Positions 8,932 through 16,432 of a DNA stretch of 64,000 nucleotides are shown here, piece after piece; the stretch's first letter is position 1, and each line of letters starts with the position of its first letter. This DNA is from Nocardia sp. NBC_00565. Lineage in GTDB: Bacteria > Actinomycetota > Actinomycetes > Mycobacteriales > Mycobacteriaceae. Position numbers and translations under genes: made by a program. The notes beneath the pieces are model-generated. The model did no database searches. It had not been told where the DNA came from and saw only the letters and a program-made list of their open reading frames with translations. The stretch spans positions 7,750,001-7,814,000 of the forward strand of contig NZ_CP107785.1 in NCBI RefSeq assembly GCF_036345915.1, written 5' to 3'.

Positions 8932-9168
8932 TCAGGGGGGTTGCAAGACGGCTTGGGCGATCAGCCCTGCCGATCCAAGGACGGCACCGCCCACCAGCGC
9001 GGCGATCAGCCCTTCGATTGCCTCGTCGCGGTAGACGCGAATTGCTAAAAGCGCTCCCGCCCAGATGATTCGGGTGATTCCGACCAGGATCGCCAGCCAG
9101 GCGACCCAGCCGAACAGCTGGATCAGCGGAGCGGTGACGGTGGGTGGCAGTTGCTTGGCGGCGATCAA
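8932..9168 (-). CDS. Small two-helix membrane protein of the transfer operon
   Basis: 78 residues, starting with TTG at 9168 that overlaps the upstream stop codon (TTGA), which argues for this unusual start. Two hydrophobic helices flank a short positively charged loop, and the C-terminus is Gly/Ala-rich and hydrophobic. Size and topology resemble pilin-like VirB2/TrbC proteins or the small PrgI-like subunits of Gram-positive T4SSs. It follows a second two-helix protein of similar size, and the two share W-[AV]-[SA]-W and G-[AG]-x-x-G patterns, so they may be related. There is no known name. Confidence 0.68.
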   Translation of the reverse strand: MIAAKQLPPTVTAPLIQLFGWVAWLAILVGITRIIWAGALLAIRVYRDEAIEGLIAALVGGAVLGSAGLIAQAVLQPP

Positions 9169-9443
9169 GAGCTCACGCCGTTCATCAACAGCCCGGAGAT
9201 GGTCACGAAGACGCCACCGATGAGAGCCCCGGCGATGATCTTCGGCGACTCCATGGCACCGCCGTGCATCTTCTCCCAGGCGAATTTGCCGCCGCCGTAG
9301 ATGATTCCGAGGACACCGGCGATCATCGCGAACCAGCTGGCCCAGCCGATGAGTTTGAGGAAGCGTTCGGAGCCTGGAGGTGCTATTGGGGTCACGGAGA
9401 CTTCGGCGAGGTGTGTCACCGCTGAAAGGGCCACGGTCAGCAT
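9165..9443 (-). CDS. Small two-helix membrane protein, pilin-like (VirB2/TrbC type) candidate
   Basis: 92 residues with an AAGGAG ribosome site ahead of the ATG at 9443. After an amphipathic N-terminus there are two membrane helices, at about residues 33-52 and 68-88, joined by a short loop; the second ends in the small-residue-rich stretch typical of VirB2-like subunits (A-L-I-G-G-V-F-V). It overlaps the upstream gene by seven bases and the downstream small membrane gene by three or four. A role as the major subunit of the transfer channel or pilus is an inference from size, topology and position. Confidence 0.72.
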   Translation of the reverse strand: MLTVALSAVTHLAEVSVTPIAPPGSERFLKLIGWASWFAMIAGVLGIIYGGGKFAWEKMHGGAMESPKIIAGALIGGVFVTISGLLMNGVSS

Positions 9444-10102
9444 GGGGACTCCTTGGTGCTGGTGTCGGACAGATGTCGCGACGCCGCGATGAGCCGGGTG
9501 ATCGCAGCACCTGCGGCAATCACGTCGGCGGGGACCGATTCAGTGATGCGGCGACGGCGACGGCGACGCGGAACCGGTTGGCCCGGTGTCCATTCGGCGA
9601 GGTCAACCAGTTCGCAAGCGATGAGTTCGTCGTGCCAGTCGATGTTGAACACGTGCTCGTCGATGAGGTTGGCGACAAGATCTCGGTATCGGCGGACCTC
9701 GGCCGGTACTCGACCGGGGCGGGGCGGCGTCAGCACGAGCGCCACAACGGTCACGCCAGCAGGCGCGTGCTCGGCGCGCCATTCCCGCAATCTGTCGGCA
9801 GCGGCGACGAGGCCGGGCATGCACAGCCGCGCAGCGAGAACAACACGCTGAGTAGTAACCGTTGATGCGGGCCAGCACTGTCCGCTGTCGGCCGCGGGTG
9901 CCCAGAACCGTGCAAGTGTCGAGGTAGCGGCACCACCATGTGCGCCGACTATCGCAACGAGCGGTGGGTACGCGCCCGTGGTCGGTAGCGGTTGGCTACG
10001 GATGGGGGACGGAATGAGTGGGGATGCATAAACGAAGTCGGCCAGCGACGACGGCGCAGGCGCGCGGTCGGGTTGCAAAGGGAGCGCGTTGGTCACCGTC
10101 AC
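9437..10102 (-). CDS. Degenerate MinD/ParA-type P-loop protein
   Basis: 221 residues starting at GTG 10102, which overlaps the upstream stop (GTGA). Residues 46-63 read L-V-A-I-V-G-A-H-G-G-A-A-T-S-T-L, the position and look of the deviant Walker A motif of MinD/ParA ATPases (K-G-G-x-G-K-T), but both lysines are missing. A later hydrophobic strand followed by L-T-P-P-R-P fits the family core. It is therefore probably a MinD-like fold that no longer hydrolyses ATP, or does so poorly. A basic run of arginines lies at about residues 176-182. It may spatially organise the channel; this is inference. Confidence 0.66.
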   Translation of the reverse strand: MTVTNALPLQPDRAPAPSSLADFVYASPLIPSPIRSQPLPTTGAYPPLVAIVGAHGGAATSTLARFWAPAADSGQCWPASTVTTQRVVLAARLCMPGLVAAADRLREWRAEHAPAGVTVVALVLTPPRPGRVPAEVRRYRDLVANLIDEHVFNIDWHDELIACELVDLAEWTPGQPVPRRRRRRRITESVPADVIAAGAAITRLIAASRHLSDTSTKESPC

Positions 10103-10845
10103 CCTCGTTTCTGGATGTTGGTGATGTGTGTGCCGTCGTGGAAGCGAACGTTGATCAGTTGCAAGTAGTCGAAACGATCGCGGTCGGGCCGCAATTCGAC
10201 GATGTGTACCTCTGCGGCGGTATCGCTCAGCGGAGTAATCGCAACGCAATGGCGGGTGCCGACGGGAAGGCTGGCGATTCCTGCGGTGAGTCCGTCGAGG
10301 GTGAGGCCCGCCTCGGGCGTGGTGAGAGACAATGCACGAGCTGGGTCACGGTCGGCGTAGTAGGCAAATTCGAAACTGGCGACGATCCCCCCGATCGAGG
10401 TGTCATCTCCATGGCGATCGGTGACGACGACGCCGGTCAAACCCATGCACGCCGGGCTGTCGTGAACCGTTGACACCCCGGCAGTTGTGGAGGTGATGGT
10501 CGTCGTTGCAGTTTGGTCGAGGTCGGGTCGCGACCTGACCGCCACAGCCCCGACGACGACTGCTACCACGGCGGCCGAGATGGATACCCACCCCAGGACG
10601 CTGCTGCTTGATCTGGGTGCCTTCGCTGTTACCAGGGCAGTGGTCTTGGTGTCCTCGTCGTCGGTGCGTTCACCATCGGCGGCCGATAGCTGTTGCTCGC
10701 CGAGCCATCCCCATTCTCGGGCGGTGTCCGGGTCCACAGCAGAGGTGAATGCGTCGAAAGACAGCGACTGGGCTTGGGCAGGGCGAGCGCCGGGATGGCC
10801 GTCGATCCATCCCCATTCTTCACGGGACTTATTGTCTTGCAACAC
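10099..10845 (-). CDS. Single-pass membrane protein with repeated WGW motif
   Basis: 248 residues, starting at GTG 10845 behind AGGAGGT. A cytosolic N-terminal region of about 80 residues contains two copies of an R-E-x(0-1)-W-G-W motif (near residues 8-13 and 43-47) and then an acidic stretch. A membrane helix at 84-104 follows, then a Thr-rich linker and a compact exported domain of about 120 residues. The exported domain may have an NTF2-like shape, as in several T4SS scaffold proteins. The repeated WGW motif suggests a docking element for a cytosolic partner, perhaps the MinD-like protein encoded next. The family is not recognised. Confidence 0.72.
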   Translation of the reverse strand: MLQDNKSREEWGWIDGHPGARPAQAQSLSFDAFTSAVDPDTAREWGWLGEQQLSAADGERTDDEDTKTTALVTAKAPRSSSSVLGWVSISAAVVAVVVGAVAVRSRPDLDQTATTTITSTTAGVSTVHDSPACMGLTGVVVTDRHGDDTSIGGIVASFEFAYYADRDPARALSLTTPEAGLTLDGLTAGIASLPVGTRHCVAITPLSDTAAEVHIVELRPDRDRFDYLQLINVRFHDGTHITNIQKRG

Positions 10846-10859
10846 ACTTCACCTCCTCG

Positions 10860-12428
10860 TCAGTTGGCAGGGAGTTCCTCCGGGGGAGCCACACGATCTG
10901 GTGAGGGGGTGTGCGGCTCCCCCGAAGGAAGGGGCGCGGAAGTACTGACTCCCGCGGGCCTCGGTGTCACCGACGAGTGCGGTGGACGCTGGACAGGACT
11001 GTCGGCCAGTGCCGCGAACCAGTGCGCGGCCACCGTCATCAGCGACTGCTGGCCGTTGCTGGAGGCGCCGTAGTCGGCGCGCCGACCGATGACATCGGCG
11101 GCTTGGGTCAGAAGCCCGATGTCGACCAGGTCGGCGTTGTCGGTGATGTTGTCGCGAACGGCGTCGAATGCTTGCTGCACCAACCGCGTTCCGGTGGCAG
11201 GCGGGATCAGTTCGACGGCGGCAGCAGCAAGCTTCGTACCAAGAGTTGTCAACGCCGCGACTGGGTTGACCAGGCCGACGCCGATCAGTTCGGCAACGGT
11301 GGCTGGGGTGATGACCTTCTCGGCGACAGTGACGACGCTGTTGAAGGCAATGGTTCCCAGCTTCATAAGCGCCTGGATCGCGTCGTTCGGACCGGGGATC
11401 TGAGTGCGCGGGTCCGAGGCTTCGGCAAGTCGTTGCGAAATGCTCTTCTCGGGCGCATAGGAGATCTGGTCCAGGCTGGTGCCTTGAACGTCGTCGTTGA
11501 CGACGTTGACCGCCGTGGTGTAAATCGTTTGCGCCATCGCGGTCGCGATCGTCGATATCGCCGCAATGGGGTCGTGGAGGTCTGCGCGTGCCGCCACGTT
11601 CGATACGACTTGCAGCAGCGCGGCGTGGTCGGGAGCGTTGCAGGCGAGATCACCGGGCGCGCAAAGGTCTGCGACGCGGCCGGTGAGTGTTCCGTAGCTG
11701 GCCGAACCGGTCGCATGGTTACCGAGCGCCGCGGCGATTCCGCCTCCGTCGAGGCGGGTGTTGGGCAAGGTGATCGCCGAGACAGCGGAGTCGGGCAGGC
11801 TCGGTGGTGCCGACGGTGTGGTCTGCCCAGGGCGGCCCGGCAGCACCTCGGAATCTCGCTGTCGCGCAGGATTGGCGATCAACGCGATACCCGCAATGCG
11901 ATCGGCCGGGATGGCTGTGGCGCCGGTGCCGACTCGTCGGCTGAACTCTGAAAGCGCTTGCGCCCCTTGGGCATATCCGGCCCCGCCGAGCTGTGTGTCC
12001 GGGCACTTCTGAAGAACATGGGTCGCGGACTCGACCAATCTGTCCGCCGCCGCGCTGATGGCTCGGGTGTATCCGTCGCCTGCAGCGCTCGAAGAACCGG
12101 TCGCAGCTGAGGCGTCTAGTTCGACGTAGGCGCGTTGAACCTTCGTGCCCGTTTCGGCAAGCAGTGGCCGAAGCATCGTTCCGAGCATTCCGGTGTCGGT
12201 GGTGGACGTAGCGTCGGGCGAGGTTTCTTCGGCGGGCTGGATGCCGAGCACATACAGTGCCGGGCATTCAGCCCCGGTTGGTGGCTCCGATGTGGGCTGC
12301 GACCATGCCGCGCCGGTCATGACGATCAACGCGGCGACGGTAGTGGCGCTTGCTGCCAGCACCCGCACCGGCGCCCGGTGCGCACCACGCTGCGCACACC
12401 GAACCCGGGCCCACTGGAACCGACTCAT
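10860..12428 (-). CDS. Cutinase-family protein lacking catalytic Ser and His (pseudoenzyme)
   Basis: 522 residues with a signal sequence (about residues 22-43) and a cutinase-like alpha/beta-hydrolase domain. The nucleophile elbow reads G-Y-A-Q-G with Ala153 where Ser is required, and the position aligned with the catalytic His of the neighbouring paralogue is Arg450; the catalytic Asp260 in G-D-L-A-C remains. Cutinase cysteines (Cys55, Cys142, Cys256, Cys263) are kept, so the fold is probably intact. Like its neighbour it has a long insert between the Asp and His regions, plus a Pro-rich C-terminal tail. It is co-translated with the active copy (ATGA overlap) and may bind lipid or mycolate without cutting it, or partner the active enzyme. 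Confidence 0.85.
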   Translation of the reverse strand: MSRFQWARVRCAQRGAHRAPVRVLAASATTVAALIVMTGAAWSQPTSEPPTGAECPALYVLGIQPAEETSPDATSTTDTGMLGTMLRPLLAETGTKVQRAYVELDASAATGSSSAAGDGYTRAISAAADRLVESATHVLQKCPDTQLGGAGYAQGAQALSEFSRRVGTGATAIPADRIAGIALIANPARQRDSEVLPGRPGQTTPSAPPSLPDSAVSAITLPNTRLDGGGIAAALGNHATGSASYGTLTGRVADLCAPGDLACNAPDHAALLQVVSNVAARADLHDPIAAISTIATAMAQTIYTTAVNVVNDDVQGTSLDQISYAPEKSISQRLAEASDPRTQIPGPNDAIQALMKLGTIAFNSVVTVAEKVITPATVAELIGVGLVNPVAALTTLGTKLAAAAVELIPPATGTRLVQQAFDAVRDNITDNADLVDIGLLTQAADVIGRRADYGASSNGQQSLMTVAAHWFAALADSPVQRPPHSSVTPRPAGVSTSAPLPSGEPHTPSPDRVAPPEELPAN

Positions 12429-13681
12429 CGGCCAGCTCCTCCCGCGAGATCACGCGACAGAGCCGAGAACCAGTCGGCAGCGTTGGCAGTCTGGCCATCG
12501 GTGCCGTACCCGGTGTGATTGCCGGGCACATCGAGGTAGCGCCCCAGGACTGCGGGGTTGGCCAGATCGCTGTTGTCGGCGATGTTCTGCCCGATCGCTG
12601 CGACGAGTTGCCCGGCTAGACGCGGGATCTGTCCCAGCGGATCAGCAAGGATCGCCGAAACGACGCGGTCGGCCTTGTCGTTGGCAGCATGCGTCTCCTC
12701 CGGTGTCGGTGCCGCGGAGCGGGGGTCGGCAGCTTCGGCCAAGCGCTGAGAGACCGACCGGGACGGGGCGTAGGTGACCTGGCCGTCGACGACGCTGACA
12801 TCGTTCACCAGGACGGAGGTCCTGGTGTCGGCCACAGTGTCCGACCAGGCATTCGAAAGAGACTGTGCGGCAGCGATCGGATCGCGCAGGTCTGCTTGAG
12901 CGGCGAGACCGGCGGCGGTCCGCAGGGCTGCGTCGTTGGCGGGAGCGTCACAGCTCAGATCGCCCGCAATGCAGAATTCTGCGACGCGACCGGACAAGTC
13001 GCCATAGCCTGATCCGCTGGCAGCGATGCCACCGGTCGGAGGTACGGGGTTGATCCGTACCTGGGTGGTCAGTTCCCCGTCCGATCCTGGCGGCGGGTTG
13101 GGCGTCAACTGGCCGGGCCGCCCGGGGAACGGATCGGTGCCCGGTGCACGAGAGGGATTGCTGAGCAAGGCGATCCCAGCCACCCGGTCAGCCGGTACGG
13201 GCCCGTTTCCGGAGCCGACATCGGCGGCGAAACTGGAAAGCACTTCCGCGCCTTGACTGAATCCGGCGGCGGCCAGCTGCGTGTCAGGGCATTGCGCGAT
13301 GACCTGGGTGGCCATCGCGTTCAGCTGTGCGCGGGCCGCTTGAACGGAATCGCCGTAGGAGTCGGTACCTGCGCCGGTGCCGATCACGCCGCCGAAAGAG
13401 GCTGGGTAAGGCACGTAGGCGTGTCCGATACTCACCCCGTTCGCCAGCATCGGCCGGAACATCTCGCCGAGCATCCCGGTATTGTCGAAAAGCGATGCTC
13501 CGGGCGAAGATTCGCTTGTCCCCTGAATACCCAGCACGTAGAGGCCAGGGCAGCTGGAACCAGGGACCTGCGCGGTGTCGTCGGCGATGGCTGTTGCGGT
13601 GCCCGCCAGCATCGCTGCTGCGGTGCATGCCGTCACGCTCCAGGCAGCACGGTGCCGCTGGCGAGCTCGGTGCTTGCTCAT
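12425..13681 (-). CDS. Cutinase-family serine esterase, likely active
   Basis: 418 residues: a signal peptide (about 1-34) and a cutinase fold with nucleophile elbow G-F-S-Q-G (Ser142), catalytic Asp241 in G-D-L-S-C, His389 in N-H-T-G-Y-G, and disulfide-type cysteines 44/131 and 237/244. The His lies about 150 residues after the Asp, far more than in fungal cutinases, because of a helical insert shared with the next gene. Mycobacterial members of the family cut acyl, phospholipid or mycolyl esters. Its place in a conjugation operon suggests local opening of the mycolate outer layer. The substrate is not visible from sequence. Confidence 0.87.
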   Translation of the reverse strand: MSKHRARQRHRAAWSVTACTAAAMLAGTATAIADDTAQVPGSSCPGLYVLGIQGTSESSPGASLFDNTGMLGEMFRPMLANGVSIGHAYVPYPASFGGVIGTGAGTDSYGDSVQAARAQLNAMATQVIAQCPDTQLAAAGFSQGAEVLSSFAADVGSGNGPVPADRVAGIALLSNPSRAPGTDPFPGRPGQLTPNPPPGSDGELTTQVRINPVPPTGGIAASGSGYGDLSGRVAEFCIAGDLSCDAPANDAALRTAAGLAAQADLRDPIAAAQSLSNAWSDTVADTRTSVLVNDVSVVDGQVTYAPSRSVSQRLAEAADPRSAAPTPEETHAANDKADRVVSAILADPLGQIPRLAGQLVAAIGQNIADNSDLANPAVLGRYLDVPGNHTGYGTDGQTANAADWFSALSRDLAGGAGR

Positions 13682-14655
13682 TCCCCCACCCCCACAGCTG
13701 CGCCGACGCTGGCGCCGACCGTCCCGCCAGCAATGGCTGCGGGGATTCCACCCAGGGCTCCGGTGATAGCCCCGCCGATCACGGCACCGATCACGGCACC
13801 GACTGCGGTAGCGGTGCCGATAGTCCCGCCGAAGACGATGGGAGTGGCGGCAGCAGCAGCCAGGATGCCTGGAATAGCACCGATTCCTGCGGTGGCTACA
13901 GCACCTGCGACGGCCAACGCACCCTCGACGCCAATAGACCCCACGACTCCAACTGCGGCACCGATCGCGGCACCGGCCGCGGCACCTACTGCCGCGCCAG
14001 GGACGGCGGCGACGGCAGCCGCAGGAACTCCGGCGGAGACGGCACCGATCCCGGCTCCTGCGGTGGCCGCCGCCGCGACGCGGTCACTGCGCTCCGGGGG
14101 TACCCCGATGCTGTCCCAGAGCTGTGCTGCTCCGGCTTCGAAACCTGCTGCAGCGGTGTTGATTCCGTCTCTCACCTCCGGAGGGAGCCAGTCTGGGCTG
14201 GGGGTGCTCCAGTCGCCGATCCTGATCGTGTTGGGCGGCGGTTCGATCGGCGCGACCGGCGGAGTCGGTTCGGGTAGGTGGAGGTCCTCCCAGACGATCG
14301 GCGGAGCTGGCTCCGACGGAGGGACCGGGCGGGAGGAGGCATCGTTGCGTACCGCGGGCGAGGTGTGCTCGGGTTCGGGTTGGGGTTCAGATGCCGTTGG
14401 AGGTGGGGACGGCGCGGTCGTTCCCGGCTGCGCCGGGCTGGTCACCCCCGGCTGGTCGGCGATATCACCGACGGCTGCGCCGGCCGGGATCACCAAGGCC
14501 AACGTGACCATCAGAGGAACAGCGGCAACGAACAGGCCCCGCTGGATTCGACGCTTGGCCTGCCCTTGAGGAGGCCAATGATGTGAGGAGGACTGGGAGG
14601 CGCTCTCGACATGCGGAGAAACGCATAGCGAGGTCCGGTTTTCCGATGAAGGCAT
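13678..14655 (-). CDS. Gly/Ala-rich (glycine-zipper) exported protein
   Basis: 325 residues from the ATG at 14655, which has GGAA upstream; a TTG at 14691 is a weaker alternative. An N-terminal hydrophobic segment (about 43-62 of the chosen product) is followed by about 100 residues rich in Pro, Glu and Ser. The C-terminal 140 residues are made almost wholly of Gly, Ala, Val and Ile in G-x3-G-like spacing. Such glycine zippers pack helices in membranes and form pores or oligomers. It is the first large gene of the transfer operon and overlaps the cutinase gene by four bases. It could be a structural component that inserts into the mycolate layer, but this is inference. Confidence 0.74.
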   Translation of the reverse strand: MPSSENRTSLCVSPHVESASQSSSHHWPPQGQAKRRIQRGLFVAAVPLMVTLALVIPAGAAVGDIADQPGVTSPAQPGTTAPSPPPTASEPQPEPEHTSPAVRNDASSRPVPPSEPAPPIVWEDLHLPEPTPPVAPIEPPPNTIRIGDWSTPSPDWLPPEVRDGINTAAAGFEAGAAQLWDSIGVPPERSDRVAAAATAGAGIGAVSAGVPAAAVAAVPGAAVGAAAGAAIGAAVGVVGSIGVEGALAVAGAVATAGIGAIPGILAAAAATPIVFGGTIGTATAVGAVIGAVIGGAITGALGGIPAAIAGGTVGASVGAAVGVGE

Positions 14656-14718
14656 GCGCGTTCCACTTTCTGCGCTGAGAATTATCGACAAAGTCGAAAG
14701 AGTTTCTAGATAGGAAAT

Positions 14719-14751
14719 GGGCCGCCCGATGCATTCATCGCCGGGCGGCCC
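14719..14751 (-). terminator. Perfect 10-bp hairpin between leader peptide and transfer operon
   Basis: GGGCCGCCCG at 14719-14728 pairs with CGGGCGGCCC at 14742-14751 around a 13-base loop. It lies directly after the small peptide gene and before the glycine-rich protein gene, so on the minus strand it could terminate or attenuate transcription into the transfer operon, or stabilise the upstream message. No U-run follows, so simple Rho-independent action is uncertain. A clearly related hairpin stands at 16227-16257. Confidence 0.6.
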
Positions 14752-14759
14752 CGAAGTCC

Positions 14760-14867
14760 CTACAGGAAGCTGAATACGATATTCAGCACATTCACCAGAG
14801 CCGATGTCGCATTGACAGCGATCGAACTGCCGGTGTTGAGAAAGTTGAGGATGATGGCGGGGTCCAC
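14760..14867 (-). CDS. 35-residue hydrophobic peptide at the head of the transfer operon
   Basis: GTG at 14867 follows the strong ribosome site AAGGAGAAT and opens a 35-residue frame ending at TAG 14762. The peptide has one acidic residue near the start and then only hydrophobic and small polar residues, including a D-P-A-I-I-L-N-F-L start and a V-N-V-L-N-I-V-F-S-F-L end. It could form one amphipathic or membrane helix. Its size and composition recall short pore-forming peptides such as corynebacterial PorA/PorH, or a leader peptide controlling the hairpin downstream. An ATG at 14897 is in frame but has a poorer ribosome site. Confidence 0.5.
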   Translation of the reverse strand: MDPAIILNFLNTGSSIAVNATSALVNVLNIVFSFL

Positions 14868-14960
14868 GGATTCTCCTTCTGATTCACGTGTTGTCATTCT
14901 GACTCCACCATCACAGCCGTGAAAACCATTGCGTGTCCATAGTTTTCACTTGCACCACCA

Positions 14961-14990
14961 AGTGCATTACACCTCGCAGTGCATTACACC
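14961..14990. promoter_or_regulatory. Tandem operator candidates upstream of the transfer operon
   Basis: AGTGCATTACACC occurs twice, at 14961-14973 and 14978-14990, a centre-to-centre spacing of 17 bp. A 12/13 match in the opposite orientation lies at 16037-16049 on the other side of the regulator gene. The spacing and placement between divergent genes fit binding sites for the XRE/MmyB protein encoded at 15132. The 14868-15131 interval holds no other feature I can support. Confidence 0.6.
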
Positions 14991-15131
14991 GAACAGTGTC
15001 AATCCGACCCCTCCCACAAGATCACAATTCGAATACGATTCGATCTTGAAGGAACCGAGAACACAGTTCCGCCGTCCTATCCATCACAGGCGTTTTGGAG
15101 GAGATGCCTGCTTGAGAATCAAGGGGGTTGA

Positions 15132-15956
15132 ATGCACAACGAAAGCTCAGCTAGCAAACAATTCGCTATCGAAAAGGGACCGCGGGTCCGCCCGCTGTCG
15201 CGTCCGACCCTCGGTCGGTACATCAGGGCGGCGCGTCGTCGCACGAAGATGAGCATGAGCCGTCTGGCCGAGCTCGCCCAGGTCAGCTTGTCCTATGTGG
15301 TGCAACTCGAACACGGGGACAAGAAGAAGCCGTCGATCGGAGTGCTCGAGGCTTTTGCTCGCGCATTGGAACTCGACGAAGACGGCCGGTGGGCCTTGTT
15401 CCAACTCGCCGGCGTCGAGGTTCCCGGCCCGACGCCGACCGTGGAGGAGTTGCGCCGCGGTCTTACCGCCAACCAGCGCTACACACTCACAGGAACCGAA
15501 CCACACCTGGCGGCCTACTTCGATTCCCGGTGGAACCTGTTGGCCCACAACAGCGCTCACGAGCGCGCTTTTCCCGGTCTGGCCGAGGCCGGTAACGAAC
15601 AACTGTGGATGTTCACCGACGAGGCACGAGAGGTCCTGTTGGACCGCGACCACGAGATCGCAATCAGGATCGCCTGCCTGCGCGGTCGTTTGGCGATGAG
15701 GCCGAAAACGGACTGGGCTGACGAGCTCCTGGGAGCGCTCGAGGAGTATCCCGAGTTCCGGCGACGTTGGAGCCGTGACGAACGGATGGCCTACGGCCGC
15801 AGCGCTGCCGACCCGTTCATGGCGCTCCTCGATCCGGTCACGCGCCAGCCTTACTTGGTGCGCGTCAACGAGTTTCTGACCGGCAAATGCGGTGGCTACG
15901 CTCTGCACTGCTTCGTCGGCTGCAAAGAGATCGCACACCAGGCGGAAGTGGCTTAG
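15132..15956 (+). CDS. XRE-family regulator with MmyB-like ligand domain, ICE control protein
   Basis: 274 residues. The helix-turn-helix at about residues 27-93 reads L-G-R-Y-I-R-A-A-R-R-R, then L-A-x-L-A-Q-V-S-x-S-Y-V-x-x-L-E-x-G, a typical XRE pattern. Residues about 120-260 match the MmyB-type C-terminal domain (a PAS-like fold that may bind a fatty-acid-type or other small ligand). The ATG follows AAGGGGG at good spacing. It is divergent from the transfer operon and upstream of the hydrolase/excisionase operon. The matching operator-like repeats on both sides suggest it controls both, and probably itself. A signal-responsive repressor of transfer is the simplest reading; activation is also possible. 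Confidence 0.85.
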   Translation: MHNESSASKQFAIEKGPRVRPLSRPTLGRYIRAARRRTKMSMSRLAELAQVSLSYVVQLEHGDKKKPSIGVLEAFARALELDEDGRWALFQLAGVEVPGPTPTVEELRRGLTANQRYTLTGTEPHLAAYFDSRWNLLAHNSAHERAFPGLAEAGNEQLWMFTDEAREVLLDRDHEIAIRIACLRGRLAMRPKTDWADELLGALEEYPEFRRRWSRDERMAYGRSAADPFMALLDPVTRQPYLVRVNEFLTGKCGGYALHCFVGCKEIAHQAEVA

Positions 15957-16136
15957 GTCACAACGATGCATGTTCGTGTTGCAGCTCACATCGACCCACC
16001 TCGTTGCAAGTGCAGATGCACGCACATACACCCGTCGGTGTATTGCACTCGATGGCGTAGTCGAAATCAGTGGACGCCCACGGGATTACACGGTTGTGAT
16101 GGTGAAGTCCGATAAACCTTCGAACCAGGAGAACCC

Positions 16137-16175
16137 GTGGATTCAACCACCACTGGTCGAGCTTCGACCCGTTAA
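16137..16175 (+). CDS. 12-residue leader-peptide candidate
   Basis: GTG at 16137 follows CAGGAGAACCC and opens a 12-codon frame ending in TAA. The initiation region matches that of the 35-residue peptide on the other side of the regulator almost base for base, but the coding part is shorter and different. It may be a decayed copy or a true leader peptide. No protein evidence is visible. Confidence 0.3.
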   Translation: MDSTTTGRASTR

Positions 16176-16226
16176 CGCTGTGGAAATTCCGACGCATCCA
16201 AATCTTTCCCACTAGGGATTGCGCGG

Positions 16227-16257
16227 GCCGCCCGATCACCCCCTCCGATCGGGCGGC
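16227..16257 (+). terminator. Perfect 11-bp hairpin, attenuator or terminator candidate
   Basis: GCCGCCCGATC at 16227-16237 pairs with GATCGGGCGGC at 16247-16257 around a 9-base loop. The stem and the following CATTCCC closely match the hairpin at 14719-14751 read on its own strand (CGGGCGGC followed by C-CATTTCC). It lies after a short frame and before the hydrolase operon. There is no U-run. Confidence 0.55.
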
Positions 16258-16432
16258 TCATTCCCACCGAAGCGATTGTCCTACGTACATCGTCTGATTC
16301 GCGTTGCGCGAGAATATCGATTCCGAATTCCGTCAGCCGAACTGTTCTGCCGCACCCGTATCTCGTTGCACGCCCGCGAATCCCATCACCCGAAAGTGCG
16401 CGCTGCCGTGCGCTCCTCGAAAGGAATGGGTT

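Larger units (their letters stand above)
15957..16432 (+). promoter_or_regulatory. Intergenic leader module of the hydrolase/excisionase operon
   Basis: This 476-bp stretch has no normal gene. It holds an operator-like GGTGTATTGCACT (16037-16049) and a diverged, inverted copy of the sequence in front of the transfer operon, including the shared block TGTGATGGTG. The ribosome site and start AGGAGAA-C-CCGTGGA precede a 12-codon frame (16137-16175). A TAGGGATT block then leads into a perfect hairpin at 16227-16257. After the hairpin I see only a possible leader before the next gene. The same order of elements occurs on the opposite strand between 14990 and 14719. Confidence 0.6.
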
